Origin: an uncultured Pelagibacteraceae bacterium
GTDB taxonomy: Bacteria; Pseudomonadota; Alphaproteobacteria; Pelagibacterales; Pelagibacteraceae
Length of the DNA stretch: 64,000 nt
Reading direction: 5' to 3'
Assembly (NCBI GenBank): GCA_902611145.1
Contig: CACLYO010000006.1
Location: 1 to 64,000, forward strand
Shown here: positions 38,964-48,424 of the stretch, piece after piece
How positions within the stretch are numbered: position 1 is the stretch's first letter
How the letters are laid out: every line of letters starts with the position of its first letter
Made by a program: the position numbers and the translations under genes
Notes under the pieces: generated by a model
The model's database searches: none
The model's input: only the letters and a program-made list of their open reading frames with translations
What the model was told of the DNA's origin: nothing

Positions 38964-39985
38964 TTTTTTGTATCGTAAACAGTACTAATTGCATTAGCAC
39001 ATTCAAAAGTGCAACTGCAATCTTTTGCAATTTTTGAAAAATCTTTTGCCTTTTTAGAATTTAAAATATCTACAATATCTTTTGATTTTTCAACTTTACC
39101 AATAGTAGAAATATCCCATAATTTTTCAACTTCACAACCTCTTACAACTCCATCTGGAAAAATTTCCACAAATCTAGAACCTGCAACACATGGTGAATGT
39201 TTTTTATTTTTGTCTAATCTTTTAATAGTTTCTTTATATAATTTATCAAAAATTTTACCGTTAAAACTTTTTCTCCAACCTCTTGATGATTTTTTTTGCT
39301 GGTTTTCTGATAATTGTCTATAAATTTCTTTTAGTTTAAATTGCTCATCATCAGGTATATCTCTAACTAAAATTACTTCATGAAAATCTATCGGCCATTT
39401 ATCAGTCTGGTTTAAAAGTCCTGGTAAAAAATCTTTCGTCTCTGTTGTTAGAACTGATGCTAATCTAAGGAAAAAATTTTTTTCTTTTCTATATTTTTCC
39501 ATAGCGTTAACAGTTTCTACAACTTTATCATATGCTCCTTTAAACTGTCTAACTTTGTCATGAATATCTTTTGGTCCATCTAATGATATTGATAATGTAA
39601 ATTCTGTATTTTTATGTTTTTTAATAAGCTCGGGAATATATTCTTTTATTCTTTTTAAATAAAACCCATTTGATTTAATGCTTACTCTCGGCACTCCTGA
39701 ATTGTCAATTATTTCAGAAATAATTTCAGTTAAATCTTTTCTTAAAAAAGGTTCGCCTCCAGTTATAGTTAAGTGAAGTAAACTTTTAGCTCTTTTAAAA
39801 GTGTTACCCCAATCTGTAGGCATTATGTTGGAGCTGTTTCTAGCATCCATTGCAGCATAACAACAAAAGCTGCAGTGCATGTTGCATCTTCCATCAACAT
39901 ATACGATTGCATAATTTGGCACCTGTCCAAATACTAAAGATTTAAATACTCTTTGTGCTATATTAATCTTATGTGCAAAATTCAT
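38945..39985 (-). CDS. Radical SAM/SPASM-like protein
   Basis: A 346-residue radical SAM enzyme. The cluster-binding CxxxCxxC is at Cys34, Cys38 and Cys41 (CNMHCSFC). The following GGEPFLRKDL is the usual SAM-binding GGE motif. The C-terminal region carries more cysteines (SPCVAGSR; VVRGCEVEKL; CSCTFECAN), compatible with an auxiliary SPASM/twitch cluster. The substrate is unknown; its position inside a glycosyltransferase/methyltransferase operon suggests work on a surface glycan or its lipid or peptide carrier. Confidence 0.85.
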   Translation of the reverse strand: MNFAHKINIAQRVFKSLVFGQVPNYAIVYVDGRCNMHCSFCCYAAMDARNSSNIMPTDWGNTFKRAKSLLHLTITGGEPFLRKDLTEIISEIIDNSGVPRVSIKSNGFYLKRIKEYIPELIKKHKNTEFTLSISLDGPKDIHDKVRQFKGAYDKVVETVNAMEKYRKEKNFFLRLASVLTTETKDFLPGLLNQTDKWPIDFHEVILVRDIPDDEQFKLKEIYRQLSENQQKKSSRGWRKSFNGKIFDKLYKETIKRLDKNKKHSPCVAGSRFVEIFPDGVVRGCEVEKLWDISTIGKVEKSKDIVDILNSKKAKDFSKIAKDCSCTFECANAISTVYDTKNWPSLV

Positions 39986-39997
39986 AATTATGTTATT

Positions 39998-41224
39998 TTA
40001 TATTATTTCTATATTTGGTAAAGGAAATATAAATTTTGTACCCATTTTTCTAATCATTTTCTCTCTAAATAAAATTTCTTTTTTAAAATGCCATGCTAAA
40101 ACTAAATAATAATCTGGGTTAAGTTTTCTAGATTCAGCTTCAGAGATTATTCTAATATTTGAGCCTGGTGTATAAAGATTTGTTTTTCTTGGATTTCTAT
40201 CTGAAATAAATTTTATTTTTTTTTTATCTAAATTATAATACTGAAGTAAAACATTTCCTTTGGTTGAGGCCGCGTAACCATGAATAGTTTTTTTACCTTT
40301 CATAATTTTTTTTATCTTTAAGTTTAATTTTTTTTTCATTAAATCAATTCTTTTTTTAAACTTTTTATACGTTGAAACTTTTTCAATACCAAATTTTTTT
40401 TCATTTAATAATATTTTATTAATTTTATTTTTATTTGTTTTATATTTTGCGTCATTATGGCAAATCAAGTAAGCTGAGCTACCACCATTAATATCATTAT
40501 AAGAATGATCAAAGATTCTTAAATTATGTTTTTTTAACAATTTATTAATAAAAGTAACAGAATAGTATTCTAAATGTTCATGACAAATGGTATCAAACAT
40601 GTTGTGTTTGATAATCATCATTAAGTCTTGAAATTCTAAATAAAAAATACCATTTTTATGTAATAATTTTTTTATTCCATTCAAAAAAGTATTTGGGTTT
40701 TCTAAATCATAAAAAACTGAAAGGGCACTAATTATTTTGAATTTAATTTTTTTATTTTTCTTTAAAATCAATTTATAATTAAAAAAGTTTGAAATTTTAT
40801 AATTTATTTTTCTGTATTCTTTTTTAAATTTTAACAAAATAGGATCTATTCCCCACGTTTTAATTCTACTATTATAGTTTCTTAATAGTGTTCCATCATT
40901 GCTAGCTATATCCAAAACACTATCTCCACTTTTTAATTTAGCCACTTTAGATATTTTTCTTACAACATTTTTAACATGGTTAGACATAGTTAAATTTATA
41001 CCAGTTCTATATCCATAATCTTTATTATATAAATAACTCATATTAAAAATATGCTTGAGCTGAACCAATTTACATGATTTACACATCACCAAATTTAATT
41101 CACCATGCGGTATTTTTTCCTTATATTTTGGAAATTTTCCAGTGAATCTAATCTTGCCTAAACTAAACAAATTAATAATTGATTTACTATTACAATTCCT
41201 ACATTTTTTTATATACAAAGGCAT
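39998..41224 (-). CDS. Class I SAM-dependent methyltransferase, sugar C-methyltransferase type
   Basis: A 408-residue protein with three parts. The N-terminal zinc-binding domain has cysteines 8, 11, 48 and 51 (CRNC and CKSC). The middle SAM-binding domain has VLDIASNDGTLLRNY and the CHEHLEYYS motif. The C-terminal domain has HGYAASTKGNVLLQYY and DYYLVLAWHFKKEI. This layout is that of TylCIII/NovU-like NDP-sugar C-methyltransferases, which add a methyl to deoxysugars, but many homologues have other targets. It is the first gene of the minus-strand glycan operon, 12 nt from the radical SAM gene. Confidence 0.85.
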   Translation of the reverse strand: MPLYIKKCRNCNSKSIINLFSLGKIRFTGKFPKYKEKIPHGELNLVMCKSCKLVQLKHIFNMSYLYNKDYGYRTGINLTMSNHVKNVVRKISKVAKLKSGDSVLDIASNDGTLLRNYNSRIKTWGIDPILLKFKKEYRKINYKISNFFNYKLILKKNKKIKFKIISALSVFYDLENPNTFLNGIKKLLHKNGIFYLEFQDLMMIIKHNMFDTICHEHLEYYSVTFINKLLKKHNLRIFDHSYNDINGGSSAYLICHNDAKYKTNKNKINKILLNEKKFGIEKVSTYKKFKKRIDLMKKKLNLKIKKIMKGKKTIHGYAASTKGNVLLQYYNLDKKKIKFISDRNPRKTNLYTPGSNIRIISEAESRKLNPDYYLVLAWHFKKEILFREKMIRKMGTKFIFPLPNIEII

Positions 41225-41285
41225 AATAATTTTACTCTAGATAAGTTTATGACATACAAACAATGAGCTACAATATCAATAAAAA

Positions 41286-42029
41286 ATGATTAAAAAAAAT
41301 ACTGCTAACAGTGGTCTACTTGGCTTTATTGAAAAATTGCTAAGAATTATTCCTCATGTTTATTTAATATTCAGGCCACTAATAAAATTTACTAATTTTT
41401 TTGAAGAAGATTTTTTTTATCTTAAAAATATATTTAAAAATAAAAAAATTAACATTATTGATATAGGTGCATCAGATGGAATATCTGCTTTATTCTTTAT
41501 TAGAAATTTGAGACCAAAAAAAATTTTTTGCTATGAGCCACAAAGGATTTTTTATAAAAAATTAATAAATTTAAAAAAAAAATATAAATTTTTAAAACTT
41601 TTTAACTATGGCTTAGGTAACAAAATAAATAATGAAAAAATTTATTATCCTTACATTAAAATATTTCACATGAAATTAGTGCTTTTTGCATATTCTTTTC
41701 CTGATAAAAAAGAACTTGAAAAACAAATTGATCTAGATTTTTTAATTAAGCCAAAAATATATCAAGATAAAATTATAATTAAAAAATTTAAAACCCCAAA
41801 AGACAAGATTGATTTAATCAAGATTGATACCAATGGTAGTGAAATTGATATAATAAGCTCAATAATGCCAGTTTTAAAAAGAGATAAACCTGTGTTAATT
41901 ATTGAAAATAATAATATTAATAAAGTTTATAATAAAGTTAAATTCTTAAAATACAAAAAATTTTGCGTGGAAAATAATATCCTTAAAAAGCATAATGATC
42001 AAAAAAATGTTAACATTATTTTCAAATAA
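41286..42029 (+). CDS. FkbM-family methyltransferase
   Basis: A 247-residue SAM-dependent methyltransferase. The SAM site is INIIDIGASDGISALFF, followed by IFCYEPQRIF and a conserved DLIKIDTNGSEIDIISS, typical of the FkbM family. Such enzymes O-methylate sugars or polyketides; in glycan clusters they often methylate sugar hydroxyls. It is divergent from the C-methyltransferase gene by 61 bp and overlaps the next gene by 35 nt. Confidence 0.85.
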   Translation: MIKKNTANSGLLGFIEKLLRIIPHVYLIFRPLIKFTNFFEEDFFYLKNIFKNKKINIIDIGASDGISALFFIRNLRPKKIFCYEPQRIFYKKLINLKKKYKFLKLFNYGLGNKINNEKIYYPYIKIFHMKLVLFAYSFPDKKELEKQIDLDFLIKPKIYQDKIIIKKFKTPKDKIDLIKIDTNGSEIDIISSIMPVLKRDKPVLIIENNNINKVYNKVKFLKYKKFCVENNILKKHNDQKNVNIIFK

Positions 42030-43281
42030 ATTTCAATTTATTAAAAATTATAAAATAGCTTTATTTATAATAATAATTTTATTAGCTTTTTTTAAGAGTC
42101 CATTTATTTTCTTAAATGGACGTTTTGTTGCTGAAGAAGGATCTCATTGGTTTTACTACTCTTATTTAAATGGGCCTGTATTGGGTTTGTTTCAAATCTA
42201 TACAGAAAATGGATACTTTAATCTTTGGCCAAATATTGCATCAGTATTTGCAACATTTGTTCCATTAGAAATTTCTCCTTATGTAACAGTTTATTTTGCT
42301 TTTCTGGTAAAAGTATACTTATTTTTATTCATAATTTTTCAAAATTCAATTTTTTTAAAAACTAATTTTGAAAAATTCATTGCAGCATTAATTGTATTAG
42401 TTGCGCCACCGATGGTCGCAGAGGTTTGGTTAAATACTTTAACATCACAAGTATATTTTACTTTAATTGTTTTAATGATTTTTTTTCAAACAAATACTAA
42501 TAACTTTTTTTCTAAATCATCAAGTGTTGTTCTTTTTATATCAACATTGAGTTCTATTACTTCTTGTATTTTTGCTCCTTTTTTCTTAATTAAATATATT
42601 AAAGAAAAAAATAAATTAAATTTTTTAAATTTATTTTCTGTTTTTGTTGGCAGTTTTATTCAAACATGCATTTTTATAATTATTAGAATTAATAATCTTG
42701 AAAGCATTGGTGAAACTTATAGATACAATATATCGTTAGAAAAAATTTTAAGTTTTTTATATAATGGTGTGTATAAATCTTTTCTCGGAAGAGATTTAAC
42801 TCAAAGTATATACTTTAGTATTGAAAATTTTTTACATTTTAATTTAATTATAATTTCAAGCTCTGTTATATTTTTTTTATTTATAATAGTTTTTTTTAAA
42901 AAAATAATTGATAATAAAGTTCTAATTTATTTAATAATTTTTTTTATAATTCAAAGTTTTTTAGCTATATATGCTTCGAAAGGTGTGCAAGTGCAAGGAA
43001 GGTATGCTTTGATACCTGGAATATTACTAATTTTTATTGTTTTAAAACTAAGAGAAGTTGATAATTTTATAATAAAATGGATTTCATCAATTTTGATAAC
43101 TTTATCAATTATCACTGGATTATATGAATACAAACATAAAAATAAGTATCCACATTTTTTAACATGTATTAATTGTCCTGTTTGGAAAGAAGAAGTGAAA
43201 AAGTGGCGAAAAGATAATTCTTATGAGTTAAAAATTTGGGACTATCCTAGAAAAACCATGAAACTAATTAAAGATAATTAA
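41995..43281 (+). CDS. Polytopic membrane protein, GT-C-like glycosyltransferase candidate
   Basis: A 428-residue protein with about 10-12 membrane helices. The short loop after helix 1 has the acidic segment GRFVAEEGSHWFYY, which resembles the catalytic first-loop acidic motif of GT-C glycosyltransferases, and later VLVAPPMVAEVWLNTLTSQ. The final stretch is a hydrophilic 45-residue tail with a CINC pair. No family name could be fixed. The overlap of 35 nt with the FkbM gene suggests coupling. Its stop is 3 bp from the convergent xsc stop. Confidence 0.6.
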   Translation: MIKKMLTLFSNKFQFIKNYKIALFIIIILLAFFKSPFIFLNGRFVAEEGSHWFYYSYLNGPVLGLFQIYTENGYFNLWPNIASVFATFVPLEISPYVTVYFAFLVKVYLFLFIIFQNSIFLKTNFEKFIAALIVLVAPPMVAEVWLNTLTSQVYFTLIVLMIFFQTNTNNFFSKSSSVVLFISTLSSITSCIFAPFFLIKYIKEKNKLNFLNLFSVFVGSFIQTCIFIIIRINNLESIGETYRYNISLEKILSFLYNGVYKSFLGRDLTQSIYFSIENFLHFNLIIISSSVIFFLFIIVFFKKIIDNKVLIYLIIFFIIQSFLAIYASKGVQVQGRYALIPGILLIFIVLKLREVDNFIIKWISSILITLSIITGLYEYKHKNKYPHFLTCINCPVWKEEVKKWRKDNSYELKIWDYPRKTMKLIKDN

Positions 43282-43284
43282 ATA

Positions 43285-45066
43285 TTACAAATTAGTTTTT
43301 TGAACTTTCATGTCTTCTTTTTTTATACCAGCAACTTTAACTGGTTTTTTCATAGCATCTCTTCTGAAAGGTTCTCCTAACTCTTGATTTAAAATAATCT
43401 CTACAAAAGTTGTAATGCCTTTTTTTTGATCTTCGCAAGATTGTTTTATTGCTTTTGTAGTTTCTTCCATCGTTTTAACGCTAACACCTTTTAAACCACA
43501 TGCATTAGCAACTTTTGCATAACTTAATTCTGGATCAAGCTCTGTACCAACAAAATTATCATCAAACCATAAAATTGAATTTCTTTTTTCAGCCCCCCAT
43601 TGATAGTTTCTAAAAACAACCATAGTAATTGATGGCCATTCTTTTCTTGCGCAAGAGCTCATTTCGTTCATACTTATTCCAAAAGCTCCATCTCCTGCAA
43701 AGCCTATCACTGGAGTATCGGGGCATCCAATCTTTGCTCCTAAAATTGATGGAAAACCATATCCACACGGACCAAATAAACCAGGCGCTAAATATTTTCT
43801 TCCAGTTTCAAATGTTGGGTAAGCATTTCCAATTGCGCAATTGTTTCCTATATCACTAGATATAATAGCATCCTTCGGAATAGCTTCTTGAATTGCTCTC
43901 CAAGCTTGTCTTGGCGACATTCTATCTTTGTCTCTTTCCCTTGCTTCTTTATTCCACACAGTTCCAGGGTCATCTTCCTCGTGATCTAAACCTGTTAAAG
44001 TTTGGAGCCAAGCTGATTTCGTTTGATGAATTAAGTTTTTTCTTTCCTCTCTTTCATTATTTCCAGCACTAGAGTTTAATTTAGCTAATATTTGTTGTGA
44101 AACCATTTTTGCATCACCAGCAATACCAACTGTTACTTTTTTTGTTAAACCAATTCTATCTGGGTTCATATCTACTTGAATTATCTTTGCATTTTTGGGC
44201 CAATAATCAATTCCATATCCTGGTAATGTTGAAAATGGATTTAATCTTGTTCCTAATGCTAATACTACATCTGCTCTAGATATTAATTGCATTGCTGCTT
44301 TTGAACCATTGTAACCTAAAGGTCCAACAGCAAGAGGATGACTTCCTGGAAAACTATCATTATGTTGATATCCACTGCAAACTGGTGCATCTAATTTTTC
44401 TGCAAGCTTTTTACAATCTTCTATTGCATTTCCAATAACAACACCTGCCCCAGATAAAATTACAGGAAATTTGGCATCGGATAATAATTTTGCAGCTTTG
44501 TTGATTGCTTCTTTTCCACCACCTTGTCTTTCAAATCTTACAATAGGTGGAAGTTCGATATCAATTACTTGAGTCCAATAATCTCTTGGTACATTAATTT
44601 GTGCTGGGGCAGAACCTCTTATTGCTTTTTCAATAACTCTATTTAAAACTTCAGCCATTCTTGATGGGTCTCTAACTTCTTCTTGATAACAAACCATGTC
44701 TTTAAATAAATTCATTTGTTCAACTTCCTGAAAGCCACCTTGTCCCATTGTTTTATTTGCTGCTTGAGGAGTCACTAATAATAATGGTGTATGATTCCAG
44801 TAAGCAGTTTTAATTGGTGTTACTAAACCAGTTATACCTGGTCCGTTTTGAGCGATAACCATAGACATTTTCCCAGTAGCTCTTGTATAGCCATCGGCTA
44901 TTAGTCCACCATTGGTTTCATGAGCAACATCCCAAAAAGTAATACCTGCTTTTGGAAATAAATCTGATATTGGCATAAATGCTGAGCCAATAATTCCAAA
45001 AGCATGTTCTATACCGTGCATTTGAAGAACTTTAATAAAAGCTTCTTCTGTTGTCATTTTAGTCAT
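43285..45066 (-). CDS. xsc: Sulfoacetaldehyde acetyltransferase
   Basis: Thiamine-diphosphate enzyme that converts sulfoacetaldehyde and phosphate to acetyl phosphate and sulfite. The 593-residue protein follows the Xsc pattern: AFGIIGSAFMPISDLFPKAGI, WDVAHETNGGLIADGYTRATG with the conserved catalytic Glu, MSMVIAQNGPGITGLVTPI, QAANKTMGQGGFQEVEQM, and a C-terminal ThDP site IGFAGDGAFGISMNEM (GDG...N). ThDP enzymes such as acetolactate synthase look similar, but the AHETNGG and QGGFQEVEQM segments and the sulfite context favour Xsc. No phosphotransacetylase gene accompanies it here. It is divergent from suyAB by 97 bp. Confidence 0.88.
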   Translation of the reverse strand: MTKMTTEEAFIKVLQMHGIEHAFGIIGSAFMPISDLFPKAGITFWDVAHETNGGLIADGYTRATGKMSMVIAQNGPGITGLVTPIKTAYWNHTPLLLVTPQAANKTMGQGGFQEVEQMNLFKDMVCYQEEVRDPSRMAEVLNRVIEKAIRGSAPAQINVPRDYWTQVIDIELPPIVRFERQGGGKEAINKAAKLLSDAKFPVILSGAGVVIGNAIEDCKKLAEKLDAPVCSGYQHNDSFPGSHPLAVGPLGYNGSKAAMQLISRADVVLALGTRLNPFSTLPGYGIDYWPKNAKIIQVDMNPDRIGLTKKVTVGIAGDAKMVSQQILAKLNSSAGNNEREERKNLIHQTKSAWLQTLTGLDHEEDDPGTVWNKEARERDKDRMSPRQAWRAIQEAIPKDAIISSDIGNNCAIGNAYPTFETGRKYLAPGLFGPCGYGFPSILGAKIGCPDTPVIGFAGDGAFGISMNEMSSCARKEWPSITMVVFRNYQWGAEKRNSILWFDDNFVGTELDPELSYAKVANACGLKGVSVKTMEETTKAIKQSCEDQKKGITTFVEIILNQELGEPFRRDAMKKPVKVAGIKKEDMKVQKTNL

Positions 45067-45102
45067 TTTTAAATTCTTTCTTTTTTTATATAATTTTTTA
45101 TT

Positions 45103-45130
45103 TTGTTAATGAGCACGATTAATATATAAA
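45103..45130 (+). promoter_or_regulatory. Candidate sigma-70-type promoter of suyAB
   Basis: TTGTTA at 45103-45108 and TATAAA at 45125-45130 are spaced by 16 bp, about 33 bp upstream of the suyA ATG. In such an A+T-rich genome this match is suggestive only. No clear Shine-Dalgarno precedes suyA. Confidence 0.3.
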
Positions 45131-45163
45131 GTTTATCAAATTTCAAACAAAGAAATCGTCACA

Positions 45164-45451
45164 ATGTCAAATACTGATATTATTATACATGATGAAAAAG
45201 ACAACGTGGGTGTTGTGGTTATTGAAAAAATCACTCCTAATCAAGATTGTAATTGCTGGATCATGGAAAATGATAAATCTACAAAAATTCAGTCAAAAAA
45301 CGAAATCCCTTTGGGTCATAAAATTGCAATGGTTGATCTTAATGAAGGTGATACAATTTTAAAATATGGTCATGATATCGGGAAAGTAGTAAAGACAATT
45401 AAAAAAGGTGAACATGTTCATGTTCATAATGTAAAAACAAAGAAATGGTAA
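45164..45451 (+). CDS. suyA: (2R)-sulfolactate sulfo-lyase subunit alpha (UxaA N-terminal/SAF domain)
   Basis: A 95-residue SAF-type domain like the N-terminus of altronate dehydratase and SuyA. Characteristic positions are the [10 protein letters not shown] strand, [18 protein letters not shown] and [24 protein letters not shown], with the conserved histidines for metal binding. With SuyB it forms the iron-dependent lyase that breaks sulfolactate into pyruvate and sulfite. The family alone also fits other sugar-acid dehydratases; the neighbouring xsc and apr genes favour sulfolactate. Confidence 0.8.
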   Translation: MSNTDIIIHDEKDNVGVVVIEKITPNQDCNCWIMENDKSTKIQSKNEIPLGHKIAMVDLNEGDTILKYGHDIGKVVKTIKKGEHVHVHNVKTKKW

Positions 45452-45452
45452 T

Positions 45453-46619
45453 ATGGAAATTCCAAAAAGTTTTTTAGGCTATAAAAGAGAAAATGGTAGA
45501 GCTGGTACCAGAAATCATGTGATTATTTTGCCTGTTGATGATATTTCAAATGCTTGTGCTGAAGCTGTTGCAAATAATATCAAAGGTACTATTGCACTAC
45601 CCCATTCCTATGGAAGACTTCAGTTTGGTGCAGATTTAGAATTGCATTTTAGAACTATGATCGGTACAGGAAAAAATCCTAACGTTGCCGCAGTTATAGT
45701 TGTTGGAATTGAACCTAAATGGACAAAAAGAATTGTTGATGCAATTGCTAAAACAGGAAAACCAGTTGAAGGATTTAGCATCGAAGGAGTTGGAGATATT
45801 GATACCATTGCTAAAGTTTCCAAAAAAGCACAAGAACTTTCTATGTGGGCATCTGAAAAACAAAGAGAAGAGTGTCCTATGAGTGATTTATGGATTTCAG
45901 TAAAATGCGGAGAGTCTGATACAACATCTGGACTTGCTTCTAATCCCACAGTAGGAAATCTAATGGATAAATTAGAACCTCTTGGAGTTCATTTGTGTTT
46001 TGGCGAAACTTCAGAGTTAACTGGTGCCGAACAAGTTTGTGCTAAAAGAGGAAAAACTCCAGAAGCACAAAAAAAGTTTTTGAAAACATGGAATGATTAT
46101 AATGATTTCATTTTAAAAGAAGCAACTGACGACCTCTCAGAAAGCCAACCAACAGCTGGAAATATTGCTGGAGGCCTTACAACAATTGAAGAAAAAGCTT
46201 TTGGAAATTTTCAAAAAATTGGATCAAGGCAGTTTATTGATGTATTAGAACCTGCAGAAGAACCAACAAAAGGTAAAGGTTTATACTTTATGGATACTTC
46301 ATCTGCAGCAGCAGAATGCGTAACTTTACAAGCGGCAGGTGGATTTAATATACATCTCTTCCCTACAGGACAAGGTAATATTATTGGAAATCCAATTGAA
46401 CCTGTAATTAAGCTTACTGCAAACCCATTAACAGTTAAGACTATGAGTGAACATATAGATGTTGATGTTTCTAAAATATTGTCTCGTCAAATGAATTTAG
46501 ATCAAGCAGGAGATGAATTAGTAAAAGCAACTATAAGAGTTGCCAATGGAAGACTAACTTGCGCTGAAGCTTTAGGTCATAAAGAATTTGTTATGACCAA
46601 GTTGTATAGAAGTGCTTAA
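45453..46619 (+). CDS. suyB: (2R)-sulfolactate sulfo-lyase subunit beta (UxaA family)
   Basis: A 388-residue catalytic subunit of the altronate-dehydratase/SuyB family. Motifs: [49 protein letters not shown] (conserved cysteine), [12 protein letters not shown], and [18 protein letters not shown] at the C-terminal side. A single base separates it from suyA, as usual for the two-subunit enzyme. Altronate or galactarate dehydratase would usually be one fused chain or lie with sugar genes, which are absent here. Confidence 0.82.
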   Translation: MEIPKSFLGYKRENGRAGTRNHVIILPVDDISNACAEAVANNIKGTIALPHSYGRLQFGADLELHFRTMIGTGKNPNVAAVIVVGIEPKWTKRIVDAIAKTGKPVEGFSIEGVGDIDTIAKVSKKAQELSMWASEKQREECPMSDLWISVKCGESDTTSGLASNPTVGNLMDKLEPLGVHLCFGETSELTGAEQVCAKRGKTPEAQKKFLKTWNDYNDFILKEATDDLSESQPTAGNIAGGLTTIEEKAFGNFQKIGSRQFIDVLEPAEEPTKGKGLYFMDTSSAAAECVTLQAAGGFNIHLFPTGQGNIIGNPIEPVIKLTANPLTVKTMSEHIDVDVSKILSRQMNLDQAGDELVKATIRVANGRLTCAEALGHKEFVMTKLYRSA

Positions 46620-46622
46620 TAT

Positions 46623-47054
46623 TTAAGAACCAATTGATACTTTAGAATTTATTGAAATTGAAAGATTGCTAGAAAGTGATTTCTCTATAGCTTTATATAT
46701 TTTCGACTTACTTGTTTCTCCTACACTTCGGTAAATTTCTTTATTTTTTTTAAATATTAAAAGTGTTGTTTGATACTGAACATTTAATAGTTTTGAAATC
46801 TCTTTATTCCCCACGTCAAAATTTAAGTAAATAATATTTTGAAAATCATCCTTAGCTTTATTTAATACTTTCATTTGGCTTGCGCAAGAACTGCAATACT
46901 TTATCCACGAACTCACTACGACAACTTTTCCATCGGATTGAGCTTTGTTAAACATTTCTTCACTAAATGTGGTTTTCTTCTCTGATGCGGTAGATTGAAA
47001 ACTTAGCAGTAAAAATATTAATATGAATAACTTTTTCATAACACTTTTTAACAA
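46623..47054 (-). CDS. Exported thioredoxin-like protein (CSSC motif)
   Basis: A 143-residue protein with a signal sequence (MKKLFILIFLLLSFQSTASE, starting at the second ATG, residue 6, or at the first). Cys54 and Cys57 form the redox motif in SSWIKYCSSCASQ, and the DsbD-gamma/thioredoxin fold signature follows (IIYLNFDVGNKEISKLLNVQYQTTLLIFKKN). The usual cis-proline is not obvious: the place reads YQTTLLIF. It is the last gene of the apr operon, 19 nt after the TauE/SafE gene. A redox role in the periplasm is likely; the partner is unknown. Confidence 0.78.
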   Translation of the reverse strand: MLKSVMKKLFILIFLLLSFQSTASEKKTTFSEEMFNKAQSDGKVVVVSSWIKYCSSCASQMKVLNKAKDDFQNIIYLNFDVGNKEISKLLNVQYQTTLLIFKKNKEIYRSVGETSKSKIYKAIEKSLSSNLSISINSKVSIGS

Positions 47055-47073
47055 AATTAAATAAAATAATAAA

Positions 47074-48171
47074 TTACTTTTGTGAAGCAGGTGACGGCTT
47101 ACTCATATATTTTTTTCTCAAATTTGAGAAAAATCTCCTTATTATTGCTGCTGCAACTCCTAAAACTAACGCTAAAACAATTGAAAACATACCATACAAA
47201 ATAGGCACGTTTATTGATAAATCTCTTACAAATTGTGCTAATGGATCTAATGATTGAGTGCCGTTGTTTACATTTTCTTTAATAATTTCTTCAGCAAAAA
47301 AAGTATCATAAGCTATTGCTATCCCTACTAATAAAAGCAGCACCGCTAAAATTGTTTTGAATTGTGAGCTATCAAATTTTTCTCCTATTTTTTGTCCAAA
47401 CTGAACACCTAAGATTGAACCTAAAATTAATACAGTAACTAAAATTAAATCAATTGAGCCGTAATTGAATGCATGAAGGATTGTTACTATGGCGCTAATA
47501 AAAATAGTAACAAACAAAGATGTACCAGGAATTAATTTTGTTGGCATTCCAATTATATAGATCATAGCTGGAACTAAAATAAACGCTCCCCCTACGCCCA
47601 TTATAGCAGCAATAAATCCTACAATTAATCCAATTATAATGGGAGTAAAAATACTTTCATATAATTTTGATTTTTTAAATCTCATTCTGAATGGAAGTCC
47701 ATGTATCCAATAATGATCATGTTTTTTTTTTTTAATAATTATTTTTTTTCTCGCTCTATCTATTTCTGTAACGCCCTGAACAAGCATCATTGTCCCAATT
47801 ATTGCTAAAATATACATATACGCTAAAGATATAACGATATTAATTTTTCCAATGTCTTGAAAATATGTAAAAGTTAAAATGCCAAGCAATGTTCCAGCTC
47901 CACCTCCAACTACAATCATAAGCCCCATTTTGTAATCTAAAGTTCCTTTTAAGTAGTGAGTGGTAGATCCAGATATTGATGTTCCTAAAATATTATTAGC
48001 TTCATTTGGAACAGCATATACGGGTGGAACACCCAAAAATATTAAAAATGGAGTCATTAAAAAACCTCCACCCACTCCAAATAATCCTGATAAAATTCCA
48101 ACTATTAAACTTAATAAAAATATTAATGGAAGACTTACATAAACTTCTGCTATTGGAAGAAAATATTCCAT
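47074..48171 (-). CDS. TauE/SafE-family sulfite/sulfonate exporter (TSUP)
   Basis: A 365-residue membrane protein of the TSUP family. The two repeats carry the signature LVGILSGLFGVGGGFLMTPFLIFLG and IVGFIAAIMGVGGAFILVPAMIY, and about 8-10 helices are present. Members such as TauE and CuyZ export sulfite or sulfonates. The position 3' of aprMBA and close to two sulfite-releasing enzymes supports sulfite export as the job; transport of another anion cannot be excluded. Confidence 0.87.
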   Translation of the reverse strand: MEYFLPIAEVYVSLPLIFLLSLIVGILSGLFGVGGGFLMTPFLIFLGVPPVYAVPNEANNILGTSISGSTTHYLKGTLDYKMGLMIVVGGGAGTLLGILTFTYFQDIGKINIVISLAYMYILAIIGTMMLVQGVTEIDRARKKIIIKKKKHDHYWIHGLPFRMRFKKSKLYESIFTPIIIGLIVGFIAAIMGVGGAFILVPAMIYIIGMPTKLIPGTSLFVTIFISAIVTILHAFNYGSIDLILVTVLILGSILGVQFGQKIGEKFDSSQFKTILAVLLLLVGIAIAYDTFFAEEIIKENVNNGTQSLDPLAQFVRDLSINVPILYGMFSIVLALVLGVAAAIIRRFFSNLRKKYMSKPSPASQK

Positions 48172-48214
48172 ATCATCTAACTATTCCTCTAAAATATTAA
48201 TGTCAACTATTTGA

Positions 48215-48361
48215 TTAAATGTTAAAAAATGTTCCAAAAAGAATAAGACCCCAGTAGGCTGCTAAACCAAAATAAAGTGCTGATTTTGCATTAATCAATG
48301 ATTGAAAATTTGGAAGTTGCTTAAGATAAGTTTTTATATTCTTTTGAAATTTATTAAGCAT
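48215..48361 (-). CDS. Small membrane protein (48 aa) of the apr operon
   Basis: ATG at 48361 opens a 48-codon frame. The first half is basic and polar (MLNKFQKNIKTYLKQL), and the second is one membrane helix (SALYFGLAAYWGLILFGTFFNI). It lies between the 116-residue protein (63 bp upstream) and the TSUP gene (43 bp downstream) on the same strand. Not a known family. The cationic front and single helix would suit a membrane tether for AprBA/AprM or for the transporter; that is inference. Confidence 0.6.
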   Translation of the reverse strand: MLNKFQKNIKTYLKQLPNFQSLINAKSALYFGLAAYWGLILFGTFFNI

Positions 48362-48424
48362 AAGCAGGAATTACACCTGGTTTTAAAATTTTGCAAGTAG
48401 ATTTTTTAAAATATTTAAAAAATT

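Noticed and set aside
36300-43281. Glycan island as a recent mobile element
   Set aside because: No transposase, integrase, tRNA edge or direct repeats were seen at its borders; flanking genes overlap or abut, so only ordinary strain variation can be suggested.
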